Part shown: one piece after another, positions 45,759 to 57,097 of the stretch
Numbering within the stretch: the first letter of the stretch is position 1
Layout: each line of letters starts with the position of its first letter
Source: Orobanche coerulescens
Lineage: Eukaryota > Streptophyta > Magnoliopsida > Lamiales > Orobanchaceae
NCBI GenBank assembly: GCA_033398695.1
Contig: CM065815.1
Coordinates: 5,636,501 to 5,700,500 of the forward strand
Length of the DNA stretch: 64,000 bases
Direction of reading: 5' to 3'
Made by a program: the position numbers and the translations under genes
The notes under the pieces: model-generated
What the model saw: only the letters and a program-made list of their open reading frames with translations
The model's database searches: none
What the model was told of the DNA's origin: nothing

Positions 45759-48584
45759 TGTAATACCCTTGTAATTCATTCATTTTCATTCAAGAATTAT
45801 CAATCAGAATTGTCACTCGGTGTATTTTCACTCGATTATGATCATTCATCAATCATGTTAATTCACTGTGTTCACTGTTCGGAAAAACTTCGAGTGGTGT
45901 ATGGTTATTGTTCATTGTTTCAACTTTCCTCATATGAGTTCGACTTTGTTATATCACCATTAATTTTTGGTAAATCAAAAAATTCTAAATCTTTGCAATA
46001 TTATAGAGCATCGAGTTAGCTTTCCAATGGTTCAAACGGTGAGTCAATCGAGTCCGAACGAGAGATTTATGGTCATTTTATCTCAAACGCTAACTTTTCG
46101 CTTATCGCCGATCACGCCGAACGGACTTCGCCGTGTCGTCCGACACGGCCCGTGCACTCGTCCGGAAAATGCCGGCGTTCGCCTCAGACCCGACCGTGTC
46201 GCCCGCACGGCCGAGTCGAACCCTTCCGGATAAGCTGACTGCTCGCCAAAGACGCCCGACCGTGCCGCCCGCACGGCCGAAGCCGCGCCGAAGTCGCCGC
46301 TTGACGGGTCATCGCCGGATGGCCCTCCGCGCCGCGACCGTGTCCGGGCAGACACGGTCGAGTCCTCGCTGCCAGCCGCCGGTTAATCAGGCGACACGAC
46401 CGCGCCGACGGGCACGGCCGTGTCCGGCAGCATCAACTCCTTAAATTCGCTTTTTTCAAAGATTTCAGCCATTTTTCTCCCTTTTCATCACCTTCAACCG
46501 AGAGAGAAAGCTTGAGGGAAGGTTTTTCCTTCACAAATCATTTGGGTGTTTGATTTTCTTCATCTCCTTTCGATCGTGAAGCCCGATAATCAATTTAACG
46601 CGTGTTCTTCTGATTAAAGTACTTGGATCTTCAAAGGTAATATTCTTCAACACCTCGATTTCGATTCTATGTTGAGATATGATGTTTTGGACGTTATAAT
46701 CATATTATATGAAGGGACATGTATATGATTATGAGTTTATATAAGGATTCATTGGATTATTGAGGGATTATTCAAGAACACTTTGAATATAGAGTTGAAA
46801 TTGGGGTTTTCGATTAATTGTCGTTATAATCACGTTTTGGATATTCATTTTGGATTATTGATAGTATTCATGAGGTTTTGTGGGTTTGAATCATTCATTG
46901 GAAGTTGGTTTCGGATGTAATTGAGTTTTGGTTGTAAACAATTGGAGATTGTTTACAACGCGTTGTTTTAATGCCCCAATGAGTTTCGGGTATTGTTGTA
47001 TCGACTTTTGAGTTGGTTGTGATCATGCTTGATTCGTGTATTAAGAGAATTGTTGGTATTTATGTTGTTCAAGGTTGTTCGAGCGGCCGATAATTTCATT
47101 AAGGACGTTGATCGTGGAAGTACCTTCTCGCCTTCGGTTTGAGGCAAGTTTTATACTTGTACTAGTCAATGAGATTAATGTCATCATATATGTGTATAAA
47201 TGTGTTGTATCATTCCGAGACTTAGTCTCTTCATGAATTCATTGATATTAAGAGATCGCTCGATACGATACCTTTCGCAATTTTGCCAAATATTATTGTT
47301 ATTCCTTTTTAGATTGTCATTAAACCGTACACGCCGATTAAAGGCATTGGCTTATTCATTTCTCACTTTCGCCGCTTTGAACCGATTAAAGGTACCGAGG
47401 CATCCTTCATATCATTGTTATCGAATTGCCGTCGCAGCAAATCGAAATGTTCAATCATTCACTATATCATTGTATCGATTGATCGTCTAAGGCAATCGAG
47501 TTATTCAATCATTCATCATATCGCTCATATCGATTAGCCATTATAAGGAAATCGAGCGCTCAAGCATTCATGGAATCATCCGCTACATCATTGTCATCGG
47601 TTAGCCGTTCTAAGGAAATCAAGGTGTTGAGTTGGGACTGCCGAGGATGGTGCCGGCCGACTCAAGACAAAGATACCATCCCTAATTGCGATACGGCTTT
47701 CATGCCGTGGCTTCGCCCTAATTGTGATACGGCTTTCATGCCGTGGCTTCGCCCTAATTGTGATACGGCTTTCATGCCGTGGCTTCGGCCCTAATTGTGA
47801 TACGGATTTCATGCCGTGGCTTCGCCCTAATCAATAACTTCAAGCTTGACTTCATGTGATTGTGATATTTGGCGCTTCTACCGAGTGGTTTTAGGCCTTG
47901 TGATTGTCTTGTTAATTTCATTGGAGCCTCCAGCATTGTGATTCATATTTAATCCTGCTCGGTTTGGTTCATGTCGTGTAATTCCTTGTGGTATTCTGTG
48001 ATTATGATTCGCCGTTGGGCACTTATGTTCTAACCTGTCGAACAGGTATTAATAGTATGCCGTGGGCATAGTATTTCACGAATGCTCGGTTCTTACTTTG
48101 ATTTGTGAGCATCTCGTATTATTATCATCATTATATCGTTTCATTCTGCTTTTGGATGCATATCATGTTATACATGTATTTGATGTTCATTATCTGGATG
48201 ATCGACCGTTCGGGGGAACATGTTTTCATGTTTTAGGTGCTTGCGAGGAGAGAGTTGAGGCACAGGGCATGACGATGGCGACGAGGCATTCGAGCGATAC
48301 TAGTCCGAGTTGTTCATTGTTGGTCATCGGTTGGAGTGTACTCACTTGTCGATTGTTGTCGTGTTGTATTACCCAATGCATGTTCGTGGATGTCAGATTT
48401 CATTTTGGCCATGTAGGCCACTTTTGTCGTTGAAATTCCCTATCGGAATATTGTGTGGATATCATGGTAGGGACTATGATTTTCCCTTGTTGTTTATTTT
48501 AACGTATTTTAGTCATGTTCGCCTGGTGGATCTCCGGCGTGGGGTCCACGGACCGTAATAACCTAATAGGATTTGGGGTGTTAC
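45759..48584 (+). repeat. 3' LTR of E
   Basis: Differs from the 5' LTR by many substitutions and 1-2-bp indels (for example about ten in the first 150 bp). The 36-bp satellite has four units (47690, 47726, 47762, 47799). Last base lost at the GCCAT junction. Confidence 0.9.
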
Positions 48585-50506
48585 GCCATAGCTCAAAGCA
48601 GCCGCAACAACTGTTAATAATGAACTGCACTGTACTGCAGAGATCCTTCGTCAAGTGGTGAACCAGATGACTCGGGCCGCCTGTGTTGTGGACCGAATGC
48701 AAGTGGCGGTGGGACTACAGCAGGAGAGAGACAGCAAGGGATCCTGACATGGGAAATCGAGGTGACCGGTGGGCAAGAGGTGGCAAAGATGCAACCACCC
48801 AAATTCGACGGTATTTCGAGACTCCCACCAGGATCATTGGTTGAAGGAGCTGGAGAAAATATTTGCCGGAATTAACCGCCCAGACGACCGAGAGCCTCTA
48901 TCGCTCAATATTTTCTCGATAGGGAAGCGTCAATGGTGGGAAGCCATCCGCCTGTAGACCATGATTCCGATTGGACGAGTTTAGATTGATGATGGAAGCT
49001 CGATTGCCTCGCCCCGTGAGGGAAGCCAAAGTTCGGGAGTTTTTCTCCGTCGGCCTTTCCGATGTGCCAAGATCCTGTGCGATCAAGACGTTTAACCAAG
49101 AATCGGCATTTGTTCGACATCCGGTCGTAATGATGCGTAAATGATGATCCATTTCGATATGAGGATGAAACCGAAGTTCGCAGGTACATGTCCGATTCGA
49201 ATGTACCACACTCCGCCAATACCAGGATAAGGCGTTGGCATATGAGATCAAGGAAGCAGCCATGGAGAAATTTGCGGAAACCAAGAAACAGAAAGTCTCT
49301 GGTAGTTTTACAGAGCACAAGAACAGCGGGGCCCGTAAGGCCCAGTCATCCTTTCACTCTTTCAAGAAACCTCCGCACCCAGCTAGGAGCGGAAAGAACT
49401 TCGGGGCGACATCAACTATTACTGATGTTACCAGGAAATGCTTTAACTGCGCCCAGACGGGGCACTATCGACGGAATTGCCCCCTTCCTGCCGTGACTTG
49501 TTTTGATTGTGGACGAGAGGGACATCGGGCGATGTTTTGTGAAGAGGCTGCAAAGTCTTTCAGAGCCCGTACACCACAGCCAGTCCAGAAGGAGGCTAGT
49601 ATTCCACAGACGCAGCAAAGTGTTCAGATGCCTCAGAATTTTGGCCGCGGGCGAGGCAGAGGACAATGGGACCGAAAGGGGACATCGAGTGCCGGATCTG
49701 CTCCCCCACGTCTATACGAGATGAGGAGGACAGACGACCAAGATGCTGCTGTCGCATCAGGTACTGTCCAGATCCTTTCCCAGCCAGTTAGCGTTTTATT
49801 CGATACAGGAGCTACACATTCTTTCATATCTTTGTCTTGTGTAAATCGGTTGAATATTTCCGGTTTTCATGCTTGTGAACCTTATGTTGTTGGTTTACCG
49901 AGTGGAGAGAGGATTGTCGGAAATTTAGAAACTAGAAATTTCCCTGTATCATTTGGAGGCAGAGAATGGCTCTCAAATCTGATCGTGATAGAAATGCAAG
50001 GGGATGACCTGATACTCGGAGACGATTGGCTTAATCGGTATGGAGCAATTGTGAACTACCGAAGGAGGAATATCTCGCTGATCGCTGACGATGGTTCCGA
50101 GATTCTGTTTGAGGGATGGAAACCGGGAAGCTCAGGAAAATTGATCAAGGCGATGAAAGCTGTCAAATTGTTGAAACAGGGATGTACCGGGTACTGGTGT
50201 TACGCAATGAAGAAAGAAGAAGAAATTGTGGAACTTTCATCTATTCCTGTTGTGAACGAATTTCCAGATGTATTTCCTGATGAATTACCTGGGCTACCTC
50301 CACGAAGGGATGTAGAATTTACTATTGAACTGGAACTTGGAGCGACACCAATTTCTAAGGAGCCGTATCGTATGGCACCTACTGAGATGTACGAACTGAA
50401 GAAGCAGCTGGAGGAGTTACTGGACAAGGGCTATATTCAAGCGCTGCCACCCGGGAGTGCCATTCTTTTGTCCGAAAGAAGGATGGATCGCTCGATCGTG
50501 TATTGA
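48585..50506 (+). pseudogene. Gag, protease and RT start of C
   Basis: 48585-49234 is Gag broken by indels (traces MQPPKFDG, WLKELEKIFAGINRP, WWEAI). From 49235 the frame is open for 423 codons: two zinc knuckles CFNCAQTGHYRRNC and CFDCGREGHRAMFC, an RG-rich segment (GRGRGRGQWD), protease VLFDTGATHSFIS (catalytic DTGA) and DDLILGDDWLNRYGA. Then the RT entry: VVNEFPDVFPDELPGLPPRR and [20 protein letters not shown]. Small indels at about 50467 and 50490 throw the RT fingers out of frame. Confidence 0.93.
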
Positions 50507-51020
50507 CTATCGAGAGCTGAACAAGATGACGATTAAGAACAAGTATCCGTTGCCACGGATTGATGATCTGTTTGACCAGCTGCAAGGGGCAACGGTATTT
50601 TCTAAAATTGATCTGAGATCAGGATACCATCAACTGAGGATTAAGGAGTCTGATGTTCCGAAATCAGCATTCAGAACTCGCTACGGGCATTAAGAGTTTG
50701 TAGTGATGCCGTTTGGTCTCACTAACGCACCTGCTGTATTTATGCAATTGATGAACAGAGTGTTCATTGAATTTTTGGACAAATTTGTGGTCGTATTTAT
50801 TGATGACATTCTGGTGTATTCTAAGAGTCCGGAAGAACATGCGCAGCATTTGCGGATTGTATTGGAGCTTTTGAGAAATGAGCAATTGTACGCCAAACTT
50901 TCTAAGTGTGAATTCTGGCTAAAGGAAGTAATGTTCCTCGGCCATGTGGTGTCAGCTAAAGGAGTCCGAGTAGATCCTCAGAAGATCGAAGCAATATTGG
51001 ATTGAAAGCCTCCAAAGAAC
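50457..51020 (+). pseudogene. Reverse transcriptase of C
   Basis: The frame carries [54 protein letters not shown], the catalytic box [13 protein letters not shown] (FIDD) and [15 protein letters not shown]. In-frame stops TAA 50691-50693 and TGA 51003-51005. Otherwise the catalytic residues are kept. Confidence 0.94.
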
Positions 51021-52601
51021 GTGAAAGAGGTCCGAAGCTTCTTAGGACTTGCTGGATACTATCGTCGATTCGTGGAAGGGTTTTCTAAAGTCTCCCGCCC
51101 ACTTACTCGACTTCTGCATAAAACTCAAAAGTTTGAGTGGAATGAATTATGTCAGATTAGCTTTGATGAATTGAAGAAGAGATTGACGACGGCACCGATT
51201 CTATCACTTCCGCAGGGAACTGAAGGATTCATAGTTTACAGTGATGCTTCGAATCAAGGACTTGGGTGCGTGTTGATGCAGAATGATAAGGTGATCGCTT
51301 ATGCGTCGCGACAACTGAAACCTTATGAAGTGAATTACCCGACACATGATTTGGAGCTAGCAGCAGTGGTTTTTGCCTTGAAGATCTGGAGGCATTATCT
51401 GTACGGGACTCACTGTCAGATCTTTACGGATCATAAGAGTATCAAGTACATATTTAGTCAGAAAGAGTTGAACATGCGGCAAAGAAGATGGTTGGAACTG
51501 ATTAAGGACTATGACTTGGAGATTTTATATCATCCAGGCAAAGCGAATGTAGTAGCCGATGCACTTAGCCGTAAGCCTGTCTCTATTCAGATGCTGGAGA
51601 CGCTGAACTCCCAACTTAGCCTACAGCGAGAGATGATTCGTGAAGGAATTGAAGTATGGTTACAAAGAGTCCAAGGACAACTGTGCGTGATGGAGATAAT
51701 TTCATCTTTAACCGATGAAATCAAATCTAGACAGGCAGATGATCCTCTGATGATTCGGTTACATGATGAAGTGATCAAAGGAAAGGCCCCCGGATTCATA
51801 ATTCATGACGATGGAGTTTTGAGATTTCAGAACCGACTGCTCCCGATGTTGATGTTCAAATGCACGATTATGAAGGAAGCTCATAGTTCGCCCTATTCTA
51901 TCCACCCGGGCACCAGTAAAATGTATAAGGACTTGAAGCAGAATTTCTGGTGGGGCAACATGAAGAAGAACGTAGCGGACTATGTTTCGAAATGCTTGAC
52001 TTGTCAGCAGGTTAAGATCGAGCATCAACGGCCTGCTGGAATGTTGAAGCCACTCCCGATTCCTGAATGGAAGTGGGAGGACATATCGATGGACTTTATC
52101 ACTAATATGCCAAAAACCAGGACAGGAATGAACATGATTTGGGTAATAGTTGATCGTTTAACCAAATCGGCTCATTTTCTAGGCATTAAGGATACGTGGG
52201 GACCAGAGAGGTTGGCACGAGTATTTATTTCGGAGATAGTTCGATTGCATGGTACGCCGAAGACCATTATTTCTGATCGAGACGGCCGTTTTGTGTCTCA
52301 CTTTTGGAAAGCAGTTCATAAGGCCTTGGGGACCGAATTGAACTTCAAGATGACTTATCACCCGCAGACTGACGGACAATTTGAGAGAACTATACAAACG
52401 GTGGAAGACATGCTAAGGGCCTGTGCCTTAGATTGGTCAAACGATTGGGAAGTTCATCTACCGTTGATTGAATTTACCTACAACAATAGTTGGCATGCTT
52501 CTATTAAGATGGCACCGTTTGAGGCATTATACCGAAGGAGATGCAGATCGCCCCTATGCTGGGACGATTCATCGGACTTGATCGAATGTAACCCGAGTTG
52601 A
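51021..52601 (+). pseudogene. RNase H and integrase of C
   Basis: 526 open codons in the frame of RT. Thumb ([20 protein letters not shown]), RNase H ([50 protein letters not shown]), integrase HHCC ([11 protein letters not shown]...CLTCQQVK), core [24 protein letters not shown] and [14 protein letters not shown]. All catalytic acids are present. Stops at 52601 just after RSPLCWDD. Confidence 0.95.
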
Positions 52602-53126
52602 TCGAGCGGACTCAAGAGAAGATAGCCTTAATTCGTGAGAGGTCATTGCGCCTGCATTCGCCGAAATCCTATGCGGACGTACGCCGCCGCCCATTGGAGT
52701 TCAAGATCTTGGAGATCACGTACTTTTGAAGGTTTCTCCTACTCGGGAATCTTTCGTTTCGAAGGAAAGGAAAGTTGAGTCCGAGATATATCGGACCATT
52801 TGAGATCCTCGAGAGAGTTGGGGAGTTGGCATACAGATTAGCATTGCCGCCGTCATTGTGCCATGTTCATAACGTGTTCCACGTATCCCAGTTACGGAGG
52901 TATATACCAGATCCCAGTCATATCATTGATTTCGCGAGATCGAAGTCGAACAGATGGGACATTTGAAGAAAGACCGGTCAAGATACTCGAGAGTCGAGTT
53001 AAGCAACTGAGGAACAAATCAATCGTTTTGGTCAAAGTTCAGTGGTCACGTCATGGAACGGAAGAAGCCACCTGGGAAACGGAAGCTGATATGAAGTCTA
53101 GATATCCCGAGTTATTTTCGTCTTGA
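52602..53126 (+). pseudogene. Integrase C-terminus and chromodomain of C
   Basis: Frames shift twice. 52775-52966: SPRYIGPFEILERVGELAYR (GPY/F motif) and HNVFHVSQLRRYIPDP. 52960-53126: RPVKILESRVKQLRNKSIVL, VKVQWSRHG and EEATWETEADMKSRYPELF, a chromodomain of the Tekay class that targets integration to heterochromatin. Bases 52602-52774 are too degraded to assign in detail. The sequence then runs into the GGGACGAAACTCC end and a short purine tract before the LTR at 53162. Confidence 0.9.
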
Positions 53127-53161
53127 GTTTCGGGACGAAACTCCTTTTTAGTAGGAGAGTA

Positions 53162-55531
53162 TGTAATATCCGGATTTATTACAGTATATTTCATCTGTAT
53201 TCAAACCATGTATTATTCGGATTGGTGATTTTGATTATTGGAGTATGATATTTCGTGCATTGATATCATTATACATAAGTATAGAAACTTGCAAAATTGC
53301 TCAAGTAACCTCGTGATAGCGCACGCTAAGTATGTATCTTAACGCGCGCTATCGGGCCATTATTAGCGCACGCTATGAGGATAGGAGTTGCGTGCGCTAA
53401 GAACTCAATTATTGAGCGGGACGGCTAACACATGCGCCAGCCGGGACATGGGTCCGGATAAGATTCCCGCTGACGCACCCGGACAAAATCAAGTCAACCA
53501 TTATTAGCGCACGCTAAGGGATGCTTAGTAGCGTGCGCTAACTTGTCAATAATGCGAATATTATAAATGGGACAACAACCGTTTTGGCTTTCATTTCTTT
53601 CGCCCATTCCTCAACCTTGAGAGTTCAGAGCCGTAGTAATACTCCTATACACTTAGAACACATATTGTTGGTGTTATACATTGGTTATCACTTGGGAATG
53701 TTCATGGAAGTGGAATAGCACCTTGGAGTGGCATACAACCAACCGAGTGGGATTCTACCTTACGGTTCGATGATTTTCGTCATTTTAAGGTATGTTCAAT
53801 CTATCTCCAAACTTAGAGTTGGATTCTAACGATTTGGATGATCATGTTAACAAGATATGGATTTTCATAGATGAATTATCCAAGTATATCATGTTTGGAA
53901 TAGTGAGATGAATAAGCCTTAAATACCTTGATTATAATCATCATGATTCGAATCTTATTACACTGAATATGTGAAGAGAAGCTTCTACCATTGGTAAACC
54001 GAATCTAATAGATGATTTCATAGTAATCTTGGACTAGACGTTAACATCCTTATTGTTAGATAAATCTAAAGGTTTGATCATGGAAGGATTTATCTAGTAT
54101 ATATAGGACGTTTATCAACTTCAGTATGATAATATGGATTGATGTAGAGGTGTTGTTATCAACCGTTAAGCTTTTCGAATTGTCGTATGAAGATTTGAAG
54201 TCGGAATGGAACATGGTTTTATATTGGTATGCATATCCTTGAATCCGAAGTTGTCTCTATCCGTAAAATCATTCATAAGAGTATGAACTTGGTATTCATG
54301 GAAGTAACATGAATTATCACGAAAGATTTCATTGTTTCGATCATGGCAAGAACAGTTCTTGCTCGCAAAGAATCGCCATGCGTAAATAGCGCACACTATG
54401 CTATGCAGTTTAACGTGCGCTATCGATCACTAGTTAGCGTGCGCTACGTTCGGTACGTAACGTACGCTAGACCATCAGACGAGTCAGTAGGCTGGTCAGT
54501 GAAGTACTGACCATGCATCGTTAGCGTGCGCTAGGCTTTGTTGTTTGCGTGCGCTATCGGGCAGACTTAACGCACGCTACACAGAGTACTTAGCGTGCGC
54601 TAAGCGGTCAGGCGTAATGCATTTTATGAACTTTTGGCCGTGAATCGAATTGTTAAATATTCATACGACGTGAGATAAATCCTATATCATTTCTTTTGTT
54701 AAGGTTTGGTCTCGTTACGTGATTGATTGAGGAGGACGACCGTCGAGTGTTCATTTCCGTGGAAGTATTGTTATTGTCTTCAAATCGAGGTAAGTACCTT
54801 AATTGTTTTATGTATTGTTGTTATACATATTGTCGTGCATGTATGTCGTTATTGTATGTCCACCTCGTGTTGGTCCGACGGGATCATCGGGGGATCTATG
54901 CTAGCGTGCGCTGGATCATCGGACGGGTTTTTCCACCACGGGTTGGTCTGACGGGATCATCGTGGGATCTAGGCAGTGAACGCTGGATCGATGGAATTAC
55001 CATGTGTGTGTATTGATATCATGATGTGATTATCAGTTGTGTATGTTATGTTTGAGTTTCTCGTAGGAGAAGACTCGTTGGTATTTTGTCGATTACGTTA
55101 TTATTATTCTTCGTGAGATATGAATAATATGTTGTGGTACTTGTACTAGAATCGTTGTGCTAACCCCTTCGGGGGTGAACATTTTGTTTGTGTTCAGGAT
55201 CCAGGAGAGCGGGGAAACAACCACTGGAACTGTATGACGACGAGGGTGCAGAGTGATGTCCCGACCGGGTTTATTTATCTGTTGTTTATTCGTTATTTCA
55301 ATAAGTACTCGAGTACGAAGTCGTTTGTGATGATTTGAATTTGGTGATGTATTATTGAGGTCTGTTGAACAATTGTACTATTTCTGTTTTTGGTCAGAAC
55401 TGATGTACTGTAATTCCGTTATTTCCATTCGTCAATACCCTTTTATACTTGTTCAATTCTTCAGCCTTGTAAATCCTTATGTAAAGGATTTACGGCGCTG
55501 TAATATTCCCGAATATATCGGGGGTGTTACA
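53162..55531 (+). repeat. 3' LTR of C
   Basis: 2370 bp, close copy of 37293-39667. Local clusters of change lie near 53626, 54350-54390 and 54605. TATAAATG at 53562. Ends TGTTACA before TSD GTTGC. Confidence 0.94.
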
Positions 55532-55536
55532 GTTGC

Positions 55537-55582
55537 TGCTCAACACTTCTCCTTTTCGTTATTTTTTTAGGTGATAGCTTTC
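55537..55582 (-). mobile_element. End of truncated Athila copy A'
   Basis: Continues 37292 and matches 8930-8980 up to GTGATAGCTTTC, the start of the third 50-bp repeat, then stops abruptly at about 55582. This is the outer edge of the nested complex. Confidence 0.75.
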
Positions 55583-55611
55583 TGACACGTGTATGCATTG
55601 CAAATGAAATT

Positions 55612-56046
55612 ATGGCTAACTGTACACTGTACCGATCGATCTACTATGATGGGATTGAACATGAGGTTCGATGTATTACATGGGATGGTGGTGCATGTGG
55701 ATCGAATCATTGGATGACTGTGGCTGAAGATTTATTCCCTATTGCTACTATTTTCAATGCCGCCGTCATACTATTTGGATTCGGAAACGGTAGATCTTTA
55801 TTTTCATGTCTCATTGTGCTGCCGTTGAAAGCACCCTCAACGGAAACACGGCCTAGCCAAGAGATTGTCATTTGTCACTTAGGAGATACGTACAAACATT
55901 TTATTCGTCTAGATTTAATGCCCAATATTCATGTACCGACTATAGTGACTAACTGGTTTAGATACCATGATAATAATGTTGGTGGCTGGGAGAATTTGTA
56001 TATGAGCAGGACAAAAAAATGGAATAGATTAGTCGGTATAATGTAA
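55612..56046 (+). CDS. OTU-like TE-associated protein fragment
   Basis: 144 residues, MANCTLYRSIYYDGIEHEVR, WMTVAEDLFPIATIFNAAVI, LIVLPLKAP, VICHLGDTYKHFIRLDL and TNWFRYHDNNVGGWENLYM. The block order (W-M-T, Phe/Val-rich strand, LPL, H-F-x-x-L, W-F) resembles the C-terminal half of OTU-like cysteine peptidase domains found in plant transposon and FAR1-type proteins. The catalytic-Cys half (GDGNC-type motif) is missing upstream because A' ends 30 bases before. It is probably a truncated pseudogene. The family call comes from pattern memory and is moderate. No host gene of this shape is recognised. Confidence 0.4.
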   Translation: MANCTLYRSIYYDGIEHEVRCITWDGGACGSNHWMTVAEDLFPIATIFNAAVILFGFGNGRSLFSCLIVLPLKAPSTETRPSQEIVICHLGDTYKHFIRLDLMPNIHVPTIVTNWFRYHDNNVGGWENLYMSRTKKWNRLVGIM

Positions 56047-56079
56047 AAATGAATTTGTTGTATGTTCGTTTATTATTAA

Positions 56080-56265
56080 AATTTTCGTTTTTGTTGATCG
56101 TTATAGTTGATTTTCGTTTTTATTGATCGTTATAGTTGATTTTCGTTTTTGTTGATCGTGATAGTTAATTTTCTTTTTTGTTGATCGTGATAGTTGATTT
56201 TCATTTTTGTTGATCGTGATAGTTTTTTCGTTTTTGTTGATCGTGATAGTTGACAGAAAAATTTT
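56080..56265. repeat. 29-bp tandem repeats
   Basis: About six imperfect units of TTTTTGTTGATCGTGATAGT plus a TTGATTTTCG spacer, variants with GATCGTTATAG. The minus-strand ORF over it (KKINYHDQQKR) is an artefact. 56266-56434 is A-rich and empty. Confidence 0.85.
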
Positions 56266-56434
56266 CGTTTTTGTATGCAGAAGAGAAAAAACATCAAGAT
56301 ACAAAATACAAAAAAAAAATGAAAGTGCCAATCAAAATACCATCATACACAAAACAAACAAAATACAAAATCAGTTATACAGTGCCAAATGCAAAATAGC
56401 AAAATACAAAATCAGTTGGCCAAATGTCAATCCC

Positions 56435-57021
56435 TCATGTACTCCTCAAGCATCGTCGCTTCGCTTCGCCCGGTCTGCAGGAAGGTGTTACGTCTGATCT
56501 TTGGGTAATACCGGCCAATCGAATCACCCACTGTAAAAAATATAGACAATATAATACAATAAGTAATGTATGATGAAATGAAACAAAGTGCAAAGTTAAA
56601 CAACATACGTAATCGCTGCTAGAACGAGAAGGGATCACTGGTCCAGGTGCTGCACCATTGTTCAGTAGCTGAGGGTGCGAATACCGATAATACCACTCAA
56701 TGTAATCATCGGCGCATGTAGCCTGATCATGAGTAGCAGCCTGATAGTCAGCGAGAGGAAGCATGTATGCGCCCGGAAACATCATCCAAGCATCAGATGA
56801 CATCCGAATGGGAAAGTCAACTCGGTACAATCTGCTCGACCACGCCCGAACCGCTTTCTCCGGTCTGGTGATCAGGAAAGGGATGGTCTGCACATAACCG
56901 AGCTGCCGTAATGCCCGACCAGGCATGTATGGCTCGATAATATCCCGATATCATAGCCATCCAATGAATGTGGTCCTCGGGATATCCCTCACTGGATCAG
57001 GGCCATAAGGAATCACTGTAT
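56435..57021 (-). pseudogene. Plant mobile domain (MAIN-like) pseudogene, 3' part
   Basis: From an acceptor-like TACGCAG (ending 57022) the minus strand encodes TVIPYGPDPVRDIPRTTFI, a TGA at 56951-56953, then MPGRALRQLGYVQTIPF, WMMFPGAYMLPL and DDYIEWYYRYSHPQLLNNG, matching the C-terminal region of plant mobile domain (PF10536) proteins. It follows 57137-58312 across a candidate 76-nt intron (57022-57097), but the two halves are one phase apart as I read them. With the stop codons this supports decay. Confidence 0.7.
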
Positions 57022-57097
57022 CTGCGTACATGAAATCAACAAATTATACAAGTTATTTTTAAATGAATTGTGAGATTGTTAGAAGGAATCGTTATAC

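Larger units (their letters stand above)
39996..48584 (+). mobile_element. Non-autonomous Tekay-derived LTR retrotransposon (E) inside C
   Basis: LTRs 39996-42878 (2883 bp) and 45759-48584 (2826 bp). The flanking 5-mers GTCAT (39991-39995) and GCCAT (48585-48589) differ at one base, and the last A of the right LTR is missing, both signs of age. The interior (2.9 kb) has a Met-type PBS, a gag remnant and the Tekay 3' end, but no pol. The LTRs share a 150-bp module and hairpin array with D and terminal sequence with G. Confidence 0.9.
37293..55531 (+). mobile_element. Tekay chromovirus retrotransposon carrying E in its gag (C)
   Basis: 18.2 kb with TSD GTTGC (37288-37292 and 55532-55536). LTRs 37293-39667 (2375 bp) and 53162-55531 (2370 bp). 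Met-type PBS, gag, protease, RT, RNase H, integrase and chromodomain in Tekay order. pol has two in-frame stops, two small indels near 50470-50490 and further shifts in gag and the chromodomain. Element E sits inside gag (39996-48584). C's LTRs differ from each other less than E's do (see findings). Confidence 0.94.
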
